Origin: Pirellulales bacterium
Lineage (GTDB): Bacteria > Planctomycetota > Planctomycetia > Pirellulales > JAICIG01
Assembly (NCBI GenBank): GCA_025927475.1
Contig: JAICLL010000030.1
Span: 1-49,136, forward strand
Reading direction: 5' to 3'
Length of the DNA stretch: 49,136 nt
The notes beneath the pieces were generated by a model, which made no database searches, had not been told where the DNA came from, and was given only the letters and a program-made list of their open reading frames with translations. Position 1 is the stretch's first letter. Each line of letters begins with the position of its first letter. Below, piece by piece: positions 35,069-42,924 of this stretch. Made by a program: the position numbers and the translations under genes.

Positions 35069-37338
35069 TGCCGGAAAGCGGGTGTGCGCACATGAGCTGG
35101 AACGCGCGCGAAATCGACGGCAGCGAGCGAATCGTGCGGTTCGTCCCTTTGCTGATGGCGGTCGCCTGCCTGGCGCCGTTCGTGCCACTGGTAACGCGCG
35201 AGGATGCAATCATTTCCGGTCCCTGGCGCACCTACGCCGCGATGCACTTGCCACTGGCACATTTCGTGCGAGATGAGCTTCTCGCGGGACGGTTGCCGCT
35301 TTGGAACCCGTACCTGGCTTGCGGCCAGCCGTTGATGGCCGCGCAGCAGGCGATGCTCTTCAACCCGCTATCGACGCCCCTCATCGCCCTGTGCGGCGCG
35401 AACCGCGGCTTGGAGATTGCGATCTTTCTGCATCTGGGACTTTGTTATGCGGGCGTCTATCGATTGGCGCGGCACGTGAGCTTGTCGTGCTGCGGTGCCG
35501 CCTATGCCGGCGTCGTCGTCACGTGGAGTGGCGCGTTGACAGGCCATCTCGGCGACGGCCACGCGGGCGCCGTGTTCGAAACCGCGCTCGCCCCCTGGTT
35601 TTTTCTGACGCTCGGCGAGCTTCTAACGTCTCCGCGCGCTTCTTCGTCGGCGCGCCTCGCGGTCGTCGGTTCGCTCTGCGCGCTGGCGGCGCAGCCGCAG
35701 GTGCTTTATTACCTAGTCGCCGCCGGCGTGTATTGGACCGCCGGCTCCCTTTGGCTCGGCGCCGCCGCTCGACATCGAGTGCGCACGATCGCGTGGGGCG
35801 TCATCGCTGCGGTAATCGCCGCGCTTATTGCCGCAGTGCAGCTCATTCCGGTATTTGAGCTAATGCGCGATGGGCTGGCGGAGTCAGAGCGCGGGAGGCC
35901 GCAATTTGCGACGACGTATGCACTGGAGGGCGCCGACTCGGCGCGGCTATTGTTGCCGTATCTAAACGGGTCTCCTCTTGCGGGGGTACCGCAGTTCGAC
36001 GTCAACGACAGTTATCACGAGCGGGTTGTTTACCTGGGTATTGCGGCATTGCCGCTGGCCGCATATGGGTTGTCGCGGCGCGGCGCGGCACGGTGGCAAT
36101 GGGCGGCGGCATTGGCTGTCGTGGTGGCGCTGGCGGTTGCATTCGGCGACGCTACTCCGGCATTCCGAGTATTCAGCCGTGTTCTTCCGGGCGTGTTGTT
36201 TTTTCGGTGCCCGGGACGGATCTTCTTGGTCGCGTCTATTCCCACTGCACTGCTCGCGGCGCGAGGCCTCGACGCGTGGGCGGTCCGTGAACCGCGCGCT
36301 GGTCGAACCGGCTTGCTCTGCGCCCTAGCGGTCGCGCTTAGTGCTATCGCTGTACCCGCGTACGCTGCGTTCGGGGCGGCGCGGTCATTCAAATGGCTTC
36401 CCTATATTCAATACGTGCGGCGCGAACTGTTCGAGCACCTATCCGTCTCCGGCATGGTGGCAGCCAACATGGCGCTGCTCGTGCTGCTGGCGATGTCGCA
36501 ACGGCTTCGCGGCGGCGCCATTTGGCTACCGATGCTTGCGCTGACGGCAGTCGATCTCGGGTACTTCAATGTCGTCAATTTCCGTATGGAGCAGCGAAAA
36601 CCGCCGCCCGCAACCGAATTTCCGCCTGCTGATGCCAAAAGACGCTTTATCGAAGCGATGGGCTTCGATCGTATCGGCTCCAATGCGCTGCGCTACTGCC
36701 GGCGAACTGGCGACGCCATGCTGGCGCACCGGCCGGCGGTGGGTACCTACGATGGAGGCGTTCTACCCGCTGCTACCGTGCGACTTTACCGAGCCGTCGA
36801 ATCGAACCCTCGTCCGGCGCTTGCGATTGCCGCGTGCGGCTATGCGTGGCCAGGAAGCGGTGCCGCAGCCGAGCACCCCGACGGCGCGCTGCAGAGAGCT
36901 CGCTTCGTTGCGGATGAATTTGACGTTAGCCACGCACGACTAGGCGAGATCGCCGATTCAGACATCGCGACGTTGAGGCTGCGCGCCGTTTCCGTAAAAC
37001 TTTTCCAGGCCACTCCGCGCCGGTTAGAGATGGAATTCACGGCGCCTCGCGACGGTTGGTTGATCGTGGCCGACACGTACTATCCCGGCTGGCTATGTCA
37101 AGTCGACGGCCGGCCGCGGCAGATTGAACGCGCCCACGAGATCTTTCGGCGCGTGCGGATTAATGCCGGGAAGCACCGGGTGCTGATGTCGTACGAGCCG
37201 CTTTCCTTCCGCTTGGGCGTGATCGGGACGATCAGTGGGATTATGCTCGCGGCTGCAATGGTTTTATCGGCCCATCGGCACGAAAAAAGTCAAGTCCCAT
37301 TGACCGCGTGCGAGAAGCCTCGCAAAATCCAGCCATGA
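35068..37338 (+). CDS. YfhO-like polytopic membrane protein
   Basis: A 756-residue protein. The N-terminal 470 residues contain many hydrophobic segments (about 10-12) with the YfhO/GT-C-like motif GRLPLWNPYLACGQPLMAAQQAMLFNP, followed by a large mostly soluble C-terminal region with a beta-type GWLIVADTYYPGWLCQVDGRPRQIERA segment (also typical of YfhO) and a last hydrophobic stretch. YfhO proteins are linked to glycosylation of cell-envelope polymers. The start at ATG 35068 overlaps the pseudopilin stop; ATG 35092 is an alternative. Its TGA (37336-37338) overlaps the lysC ATG (37335), which defines the right edge of the island. Confidence 0.88.
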   Translation: MPESGCAHMSWNAREIDGSERIVRFVPLLMAVACLAPFVPLVTREDAIISGPWRTYAAMHLPLAHFVRDELLAGRLPLWNPYLACGQPLMAAQQAMLFNPLSTPLIALCGANRGLEIAIFLHLGLCYAGVYRLARHVSLSCCGAAYAGVVVTWSGALTGHLGDGHAGAVFETALAPWFFLTLGELLTSPRASSSARLAVVGSLCALAAQPQVLYYLVAAGVYWTAGSLWLGAAARHRVRTIAWGVIAAVIAALIAAVQLIPVFELMRDGLAESERGRPQFATTYALEGADSARLLLPYLNGSPLAGVPQFDVNDSYHERVVYLGIAALPLAAYGLSRRGAARWQWAAALAVVVALAVAFGDATPAFRVFSRVLPGVLFFRCPGRIFLVASIPTALLAARGLDAWAVREPRAGRTGLLCALAVALSAIAVPAYAAFGAARSFKWLPYIQYVRRELFEHLSVSGMVAANMALLVLLAMSQRLRGGAIWLPMLALTAVDLGYFNVVNFRMEQRKPPPATEFPPADAKRRFIEAMGFDRIGSNALRYCRRTGDAMLAHRPAVGTYDGGVLPAATVRLYRAVESNPRPALAIAACGYAWPGSGAAAEHPDGALQRARFVADEFDVSHARLGEIADSDIATLRLRAVSVKLFQATPRRLEMEFTAPRDGWLIVADTYYPGWLCQVDGRPRQIERAHEIFRRVRINAGKHRVLMSYEPLSFRLGVIGTISGIMLAAAMVLSAHRHEKSQVPLTACEKPRKIQP

Positions 37339-37392
37339 GCATTCTGGTTCAAAAGTTCGGCGGCACCAGCGTCGCCGACAGCAATAAGATTC
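37335..37392 (+). repeat. Right copy of lysC-start direct repeat
   Basis: The first 58 bases of the intact lysC gene, matching 27904-27961 at 56 positions. The copies diverge immediately after AAGATTC. Confidence 0.92.
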
Positions 37393-39107
37393 TGGCCGCC
37401 GCGCGCCGGGCGATTCGCGCCCAGCAGCAGGGCAACCAAGTGGTGGTGGTCGTCAGCGCGATGGGCAAAAACACCGACGTGCTGATCGACCTGGCCCACG
37501 AAATCAGCGAGTCGCCGCCGGCGCGAGAAATGGACATGCTCCTCTCGACCGGCGAACAGGTGAGCGTGGCCCTGATGGCCATGGCCATCGACTCGCTGGG
37601 CTACCAGGCCATCAGCATGACCGGCGCGCAGATCGGCATCCGCACCGACAGCACACACACCAAAGCCCGCATCCATTCGATCTCGACCGAGCGGCTGCGG
37701 CGGGCGCTGGACGCGGGCAAAATCGTCATCGCCGCCGGCTTTCAGGGCATCGACGAAGAATCGAACATCACCACGCTCGGCCGCGGCGGCAGCGACACCA
37801 CGGCCGTGGCCCTGGCCGCGGTGCTCGGCGCCGCTTGCGAGATTTACACCGACGTCGATGGCGTGTACACCACCGACCCGCGGGTGCTGCCCGAAGCCCG
37901 CCGCGTGAGGCAAATCAGCTACGACGAAATGCTCGAATTGGCCAGCCTGGGCGCCGGCGTCATGCACAGCCGCTCGATCGAGTTTGCCAAAAAGTTTTCG
38001 GTGCCGATTCATGTGCGGAGCAGTTTTTCAGACATACCGGGCACGATGATCGTGGCCGAGTCGGAGTCGCCGGGGCAAGCCGTGAGCGGCGCCACGCTGG
38101 TCAAAAGCGAGGCTCGTGTGACGATTTTGGGCGCGCCCGACCGGCCCGGCACGAGCCTGGCGATTTTTTCGAAGATCGCCGCCAAGAACATTTCGGTCGA
38201 CATGATCGTGCAGAACATTGGTTCCGACGCGCGGGCCGATATTTCGTTCACCGTGCCGCGCGACGAGTTGCCTGCCACGCTGCAAGCGGTGACCGAAGCC
38301 GTGCACGAGCTGGGGGCCGAAGGCTACACGCAAGACGAAAACGTCTCGAAGGTCTCGGTGGTGGGGCTGGGCATGGCGACGCAAACCGGCGTGGCCCAAA
38401 AAATGTTTCGCGCGCTGGCCGGGACGGGGGCCAATATTCTGGCGATCACCACCAGCGAAATCAAGATTTCCGTGCTGGTCTCGCGCGAGCAGGGCTTGCC
38501 GGCGCTGCGCACCGTGCATGGCACGTTCGCGTTGGAGACCGAGCCGGCCGGAGCGCGGCAAACCACCTACGAGGCCGCCCGGCACGCCAATGGCGACGCC
38601 AGCGCCGTGGTGGCCCGTCTGCAAGGCATGGAAGACCTGACGATCAGCGACATCCGGCTCGATGAGACGCAAGCCCGCGTGACCATCTCCGACGTGCCCG
38701 ACACGCCGGGCCTGGCCGCGGCCGTGTTCGAACAAATCGCCGAAGGGGGCATTTTTGTCGATATGATCGTGCAGAGCTTTGGCCGCCACGGTCGCGCGAA
38801 CCTGAGCTTCACCGTGCCACAGGCCGCCTTCGACAAGGCCGTGAGCCTCAGTCAAGAGATTGCCCGGCGGCTGAACTGCGGGGCTGTCACTAGCTCGGCC
38901 CGCGTGGCCAAGCTGTCGGTGTCGGGCATTGGCATGCGCAGCCATACGGGCGTGGCCATTCGCATGTTTCAGGCGTTGGCTGGGGCGGGCATCAACCTGG
39001 AGATGATCAACACCAGCGAAGTGCGCGTGAACGTGGTGGTCGATGGCGCCGCCGGCCACCAAGCCCTCAAGCGCCTGCAAGACGCCTTTGCCGACGTGCT
39101 GGGGTGA
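37335..39107 (+). CDS. lysC: Aspartate kinase with two pairs of ACT domains
   Basis: A 590-residue aspartokinase, the first step of lysine, threonine and methionine synthesis. The kinase core (1-255) has KFGGTS (7-12), LSTGEQVS, TTLGRGGSDTTAVAL and IYTDVDGVYTTDPR. The regulatory tail then carries four ACT modules in two pairs: about 261-330 (VTILGAPDRPGTSLAIFSKIAAKNISVDMIVQN) and 338-395 (VSVVGLGMATQTGVAQKMFRAL), then about 440-515 and 520-585 repeating the same two halves. Most single aspartokinases have one pair, so this is an extended form. GTG 37308 is also in frame, but ATG 37335 matches the family start. It overlaps the YfhO stop by ATGA and is followed by ispF and cysS. Confidence 0.96.
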   Translation: MSILVQKFGGTSVADSNKILAAARRAIRAQQQGNQVVVVVSAMGKNTDVLIDLAHEISESPPAREMDMLLSTGEQVSVALMAMAIDSLGYQAISMTGAQIGIRTDSTHTKARIHSISTERLRRALDAGKIVIAAGFQGIDEESNITTLGRGGSDTTAVALAAVLGAACEIYTDVDGVYTTDPRVLPEARRVRQISYDEMLELASLGAGVMHSRSIEFAKKFSVPIHVRSSFSDIPGTMIVAESESPGQAVSGATLVKSEARVTILGAPDRPGTSLAIFSKIAAKNISVDMIVQNIGSDARADISFTVPRDELPATLQAVTEAVHELGAEGYTQDENVSKVSVVGLGMATQTGVAQKMFRALAGTGANILAITTSEIKISVLVSREQGLPALRTVHGTFALETEPAGARQTTYEAARHANGDASAVVARLQGMEDLTISDIRLDETQARVTISDVPDTPGLAAAVFEQIAEGGIFVDMIVQSFGRHGRANLSFTVPQAAFDKAVSLSQEIARRLNCGAVTSSARVAKLSVSGIGMRSHTGVAIRMFQALAGAGINLEMINTSEVRVNVVVDGAAGHQALKRLQDAFADVLG

Positions 39108-39179
39108 TGCGCAACATTGTCGCCCCACCCGCCATCCGCTAGAATTCCTGGCTTTCGTGAAAGTTTTGCGACCGAAGTT

Positions 39180-39701
39180 TTGCGACCTGATGACGCCCGA
39201 CCGAAAGGAACCTCGGCTACGTTAACCGCACGCGTTGGAATTGGCCACGACACGCACCGCTTGGCCCCCGGTGGCCCTTTGCGGCTGGGCGGAATCGATG
39301 TGCCGCACGATCAGAGCATGGTTGGCCACAGCGACGCCGATGTGTTGCTGCACGCCATCACCGACGCCTTGTTGGGCGCCGCCGCGCTGGGGGACATCGG
39401 CGAGCTGTTTCCCGACACCGATCCGGCCAACCGCGGCCGCGATTCGGCCGACATGCTTTGCCGGGCGCATCAGCGCGTGACGGAAGCGGGATGGCGGATC
39501 GTCAATCTCGACGCCGTGGTGTTTGCCGAACGCCCCAAGCTGTCGGCCTATAAAACGGCCATTCGCGAACAGGTGGCGCGGCTGCTGGCGTTGGAAGTTG
39601 AGCGCGTGGGCTTTAAGGCCAAGACCGGCGAGCGCGTCGGCCCGGTCGGACGGCAAGAGGCCATCATGGCCGAAGCCGTAGTGCTGCTCGAGGCGGTTTA
39701 G
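39180..39701 (+). CDS. ispF: IspF, 2-C-methyl-D-erythritol 2,4-cyclodiphosphate synthase
   Basis: The MEP-pathway enzyme that cyclises CDP-ME 2-phosphate with loss of CMP, active as a cytoplasmic trimer. The body (157 residues from ARVGIGHDTHRL) is complete: VGIGHDTHRL with zinc-binding Asp and His, MVGHSDADVLLHAITDALLGAAALGDIGELFPDTDP, and the C-terminal KAKTGERVGPVGRQEAIMAEAVVLL. The start is unclear because no ATG lies in frame near the core; TTG 39180 would add about 20 residues, and the frame is open to 39117. An AAAGGA at about 39205 would fit an ACG at 39219, which is non-canonical. It lies between lysC and cysS on the same strand. Confidence 0.93.
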   Translation: MRPDDARPKGTSATLTARVGIGHDTHRLAPGGPLRLGGIDVPHDQSMVGHSDADVLLHAITDALLGAAALGDIGELFPDTDPANRGRDSADMLCRAHQRVTEAGWRIVNLDAVVFAERPKLSAYKTAIREQVARLLALEVERVGFKAKTGERVGPVGRQEAIMAEAVVLLEAV

Positions 39702-39734
39702 AAACAACTGCCTAAGCATTTTTCGTCTACTACG

Positions 39735-41354
39735 ATGGCGATTCGAGTTTACAACACGCTCTCCAAAACCAAGGAAGCCTTCGAGCCGGTGTCGCCCGGC
39801 CGCGTGGGCATCTATCTTTGCGGGCCGACCGTCTATAAGCCCAGCCATATCGGCCACATGGTCGGCCCGGTCATCTTCGACGCCATCAAACGGTATCTCA
39901 CGTATTGCGGTTACCAGGTATCGCTGGTGGTCAACATCACCGACGTCGACGACAAGTTGATTGCCGAATCGCAACAGCGGGGTCTTTCCATGTCGGCGCT
40001 GGCCGAAGAGATGACGGCCGATTACCACCGCAACCTGGATGCGATGGGCATCGACACCATCGACCATTTTCCGCGGGCCACGGAGAGCATGGGCGAGATC
40101 ATCGCCTTCACGCAGCAGCTCATCGACAAGGGCTACGCCTACGAGGCCGATGGCGACGTGTACTTCGAGGTGGGCCGCGATCCGCAGTATGGCAAACTGA
40201 GCCGCCGCGATGTATCGGCCCTGCAAGGCGAAGGGGGCGAAATGGTCGAACGCAAACGATCAGCGGCCGACTTCGCGCTTTGGAAAAGCGCCAAGCCGGG
40301 CGAACCCTCGTGGGACAGCCCTTGGGGCAAAGGCCGCCCGGGTTGGCACATCGAGTGTTCGGCCATGAGCCGCCGGTTGCTGGGCGAAACCTTTGACATT
40401 CACGGCGGCGGGCTCGACCTGGTGTTTCCGCATCACGAAAACGAAATCGCCCAGAGCGAATGCTGCCACGGCAAGCCGCAGGCCAAGTATTGGTTGCACA
40501 ACGGGCTGATGCAGTCTTCGCACGAAGTTGGCAAAGTCGGCGGCCGGCACACCCGCGAGCTGCACGCCAGCGACCAGACCGCCCAGGAAGCCGGCAAAAT
40601 GGGCAAGTCGAAAGGCGCGAGCCCCTTTAGCGAGCTGCTGCGAAAATATCCGGGCGAGACGATTCGGTTCTTTTTGCTTTCGACACATTACCGGCGGCCG
40701 ATCGACTACAGCGAAGAGCGGATCGACGAAGTCGGCAAGGGGCTGGACACGTTTTATCGGTTCTTCAAACGCTACCAGCGCATCACCGGCCAGAGCTTTT
40801 ATGAGCTGCCGGCCGTAACAAGCCGCGCGGAAGGCGAGTTCACGCCCGGCCCCGACCCGATGGAGCGGCAAGTCCACGTGCAGCGAGAGCAGTTCTTGGA
40901 GGCGATGGACGACGATCTGAACACGGGCGGCGCCATCGGCGTGTTGTTTGAGCTGCTGCGCGGCCTGAATAAATTCATCGACGAGGCGGGGCTGGAAGCG
41001 GCCGCGGCGGCGCCAGCCCGCCAGGTGACTCCAGCGCTGGTGGCAGGTCCCGCGCCGGCGGTTGTCGCTGGACCCGCGTTGGCGGCCGGTTCGGCGCCGG
41101 CGGCTCTGCAACGCGGCGTCCGCGTGTTACGTGAGCTGACGGCCACGCTTGGTCTCTTCCAACAGCCTGTCGCCGAGCCGGCCGCCGCGGGCGATGAACT
41201 GGCCAATCAATTGATGGATCTGGTGATTGCTCTGCGGGCCGAAGCGCGCAAGAGCAAAAACTTTGCCTTGGCCGACCGCATTCGCCAGGGCCTGGCCGAG
41301 CTGGGCATCGTTCTCGAAGACCGACCCACCGGCACCGAGTGGAGCCGGCCCTGA
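39735..41354 (+). CDS. cysS: Cysteinyl-tRNA synthetase
   Basis: A 539-residue class I synthetase charging tRNA-Cys. The HIGH motif is HIGH-like at 38-41 (PSHIGHMVGP); zinc ligands are Cys29 (YLCGPTVY), Cys in HIECSAMS and the HHENE pair. The KMSKS loop reads KMGKSKG, with the third residue Gly instead of Ser, and is preceded by a roughly 22-residue insertion rich in Gly/His/Ser relative to the usual six-residue connector. A second Ala/Pro/Val-rich insertion (APAVVAGPALAAGSAPAAL) interrupts the C-terminal helical region. The family fold is otherwise intact. It has no good ribosome binding site, and follows ispF by 33 bases. Confidence 0.95.
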   Translation: MAIRVYNTLSKTKEAFEPVSPGRVGIYLCGPTVYKPSHIGHMVGPVIFDAIKRYLTYCGYQVSLVVNITDVDDKLIAESQQRGLSMSALAEEMTADYHRNLDAMGIDTIDHFPRATESMGEIIAFTQQLIDKGYAYEADGDVYFEVGRDPQYGKLSRRDVSALQGEGGEMVERKRSAADFALWKSAKPGEPSWDSPWGKGRPGWHIECSAMSRRLLGETFDIHGGGLDLVFPHHENEIAQSECCHGKPQAKYWLHNGLMQSSHEVGKVGGRHTRELHASDQTAQEAGKMGKSKGASPFSELLRKYPGETIRFFLLSTHYRRPIDYSEERIDEVGKGLDTFYRFFKRYQRITGQSFYELPAVTSRAEGEFTPGPDPMERQVHVQREQFLEAMDDDLNTGGAIGVLFELLRGLNKFIDEAGLEAAAAAPARQVTPALVAGPAPAVVAGPALAAGSAPAALQRGVRVLRELTATLGLFQQPVAEPAAAGDELANQLMDLVIALRAEARKSKNFALADRIRQGLAELGIVLEDRPTGTEWSRP

Positions 41355-41389
41355 CCCGCATGATGCAACAGCCCCTGGAAGCTCGACGC

Positions 41390-41494
41390 TAAGGAGCGGA
41401 CGAAAAACAACTTCGGCAATTGTCTTGGCCCTCACCTGACCTCTCCCGGAGGGAGAGGGATGTGTATGTCGAAGTTATTTTTCGTCCGCTCCTA
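41390..41494. mobile_element. MITE-like palindromic element, copy 1
   Basis: A 105-bp near-palindrome with terminal inverted repeats beginning TAAGGAGCGGACG and ending CGTCCGCTCCTA, and a central hairpin around CTCTCCCGGAGGGAGAG. It matches the reverse complement of 48894-48999 with one internal mismatch and one terminal base difference. No open reading frame of its own. It lies between the convergent cysS and 41517 genes. Confidence 0.88.
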
Positions 41495-41516
41495 AACAGG
41501 CGATCAGCCAGCCATT

Positions 41517-41876
41517 TCACTCCGCGGGCTGAGCTACGGCGAAGTCCATCTGCGCGATGGGCTGGCCGCTCGACTTGAGATAGCCCAGGCCCCGAATCAC
41601 TTCCAGCACCTCGCTGCACGTGGGAAACATTCGCCCGCTCTTGCGCTTGTATTCGTCCATGGCGTTCATGAACTCGACTTCGTCGGGCGTATACTCGCGC
41701 TCGCAGGTGGTCGGATCGATTTGCCGCCGACGGCTTACTTTTTCGCGCCGCTGGAGTTGCCGGCGTTCGACCTCAATGGGTTTTTCGTCCTGACGACGAT
41801 CGGTTTTGCGGCGCTCGGACGATTTGCCTGCCCGCCGTTCAAGATGGATGACCGCCGCCTTTTTCGCCTTTGCCAC
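41517..41876 (-). CDS. Small conserved coiled-coil protein
   Basis: A 119-residue soluble protein. The N-terminal half is charged and repetitive in E-R-R and R-R-x-Q ([17 protein letters not shown]), likely helical. The C-terminal half, [44 protein letters not shown], is a compact motif I recognise as conserved in planctomycete hypothetical proteins. The start is GTG 41876, with AGGAG 7 bases upstream (ATGs further in would remove the basic leader). Function unknown. Confidence 0.82.
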   Translation of the reverse strand: MAKAKKAAVIHLERRAGKSSERRKTDRRQDEKPIEVERRQLQRREKVSRRRQIDPTTCEREYTPDEVEFMNAMDEYKRKSGRMFPTCSEVLEVIRGLGYLKSSGQPIAQMDFAVAQPAE

Positions 41877-42118
41877 GTGGGTTCTCCTCGTTCGGGGTTC
41901 TCCAGCCGCGACTTGCCGACTTGCGCAAGCGATGCCGACTACTTAAAGATGCATCGGTATGCCGTCTGGCGAGGGTTCACCGGTCAGCGAAAAAGGGCAG
42001 TTTCGGCATGCCGCGCCGAAGGCACGGGTTGATCTGGCATTGCCGGCCGAGGCGGTTAAAATGAAGAGGCCGATTTGCCGGGCGTCCCGACGGAGCATTA
42101 TCCGGAGTATCCACATCC

Positions 42119-42703
42119 ATGCCTAAGCCAGCGGCCTCGCCCGAGGCGCCCGCCCACGACCCAGAAGACCATCTGGAGATCGATCTCAAAGACCCGCTCA
42201 CGGCGGCGTTTCTGGCCTGGCTACTGCCGGGGCTGGGCCATTGGTATCAAGGACGGCGGCATAAGGCCGTGCTGTTTTTCGTCTGCATTCTGGGGACGTT
42301 TGGATACGGCCTTTATTTGGGAGAGGGCCGCGTGGTCTATGCTTCCTGGCGTCCGCCCGACCGGCGGCTGCCCTATTTGTGCCAGGTTTGGGTGGGACTG
42401 CCGGCCATGCCCGCGCTGGTGCAGGCCAAGCGAGCCAAGCCCTTCAAGATCTTTGGCGAAGAGTACATGGCCCCGCCCCAGGTGAATCCCCCCGAGTCGA
42501 GGGTGGAAGACGAACTCGACCGAATTCAAAAGCATTTGCACAGCTATTGGGAGTTGGGCACCATTTATACGATGATCGCGGGGCTGTTGAACGTACTGGC
42601 CATCTACGACGCCTGGGGCGGACCCGCTTATTCCGCGCCCGCTCCACGTAAGAAAGACGACGATTCGGGCGGCGATGACGACCGCCAGGGAGGCGCGGTA
42701 TGA
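42119..42703 (+). CDS. DUF6677-like membrane protein
   Basis: A 194-residue protein. N-terminal hydrophilic 25 residues, then the conserved hairpin PLTAAFLAWLLPGLGHWYQGRRHKAVLFFVCILGTFGYGLYLG (two membrane helices around a G-L-G-H-W/Y-Q-G-R turn, as in TM2-like domains), a central LPYLCQVWVGLPAMPAL, a charged linker, a fourth hydrophobic stretch (IYTMIAGLLNVLAIYDAW) and an acidic tail (KKDDDSGGDDDRQ). GGAG lies 11 bases before the ATG. Its stop overlaps the next gene (ATGA at 42700). Confidence 0.85.
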   Translation: MPKPAASPEAPAHDPEDHLEIDLKDPLTAAFLAWLLPGLGHWYQGRRHKAVLFFVCILGTFGYGLYLGEGRVVYASWRPPDRRLPYLCQVWVGLPAMPALVQAKRAKPFKIFGEEYMAPPQVNPPESRVEDELDRIQKHLHSYWELGTIYTMIAGLLNVLAIYDAWGGPAYSAPAPRKKDDDSGGDDDRQGGAV

Positions 42704-42924
42704 TCGATTGGGCCACGCTTGCCGGCGCATCGCTGCTGTTTGCCCGGATCAACGAACTTTGGTTCGCGCTGCCGCTGATCGTGGTGGTCAGCCTGGTCTA
42801 TTCCGCGACCCGGCATGAGTTGCCGGGACCGATCGCGGAAGGCGCCGTGCGCATGGGGGCTTGGATCGGCGGTTTCATGTTCATCGGTTTCGTCGTCCTT
42901 TACGTGATGTGCGCGATGCTGTGA
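42700..42924 (+). CDS. Small two-TM membrane protein
   Basis: A 74-residue protein with two hydrophobic segments (LWFALPLIVVVSLVYSA and AWIGGFMFIGFVVLYVMCAML) separated by a short polar loop. It overlaps its upstream neighbour by ATGA and its downstream neighbour by GTGA at 42921-42924, so the three genes are translationally coupled and probably work together. I do not recognise a family. Confidence 0.8.
   Translation: MIDWATLAGASLLFARINELWFALPLIVVVSLVYSATRHELPGPIAEGAVRMGAWIGGFMFIGFVVLYVMCAML

Larger units (their letters stand above)
27904..37334. mobile_element. Candidate 9.43-kb genomic island inserted at the lysC 5' end
   Basis: The block is bounded by two direct 58-bp copies of the lysC start (27904-27961 and 37335-37392, 56 of 58 identical, both differences synonymous). 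The left copy leads nowhere; the right copy continues into full-length lysC. Within it lie a glycosyltransferase, two small genes, and a six-gene plus-strand envelope cassette. Genes such as 29139-31067 look visibly less GC-biased at third positions than their neighbours outside, judged by eye. I find no integrase, transposase or tRNA, so the entry mechanism is unknown and homologous recombination with a related lysC is as likely as an integrative element. Confidence 0.6.

Noticed and set aside
27962-37334. Integrase or transposase within the island
   Set aside because: I looked at every frame of the block for tyrosine or serine recombinase or DDE motifs and saw none. The island is therefore not called an integrative element with certainty.
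38028-39128. 366-codon minus-strand frame opposite lysC
   Set aside because: Shadow of a GC-rich core gene; His/Gly-rich composition typical of anti-sense frames.
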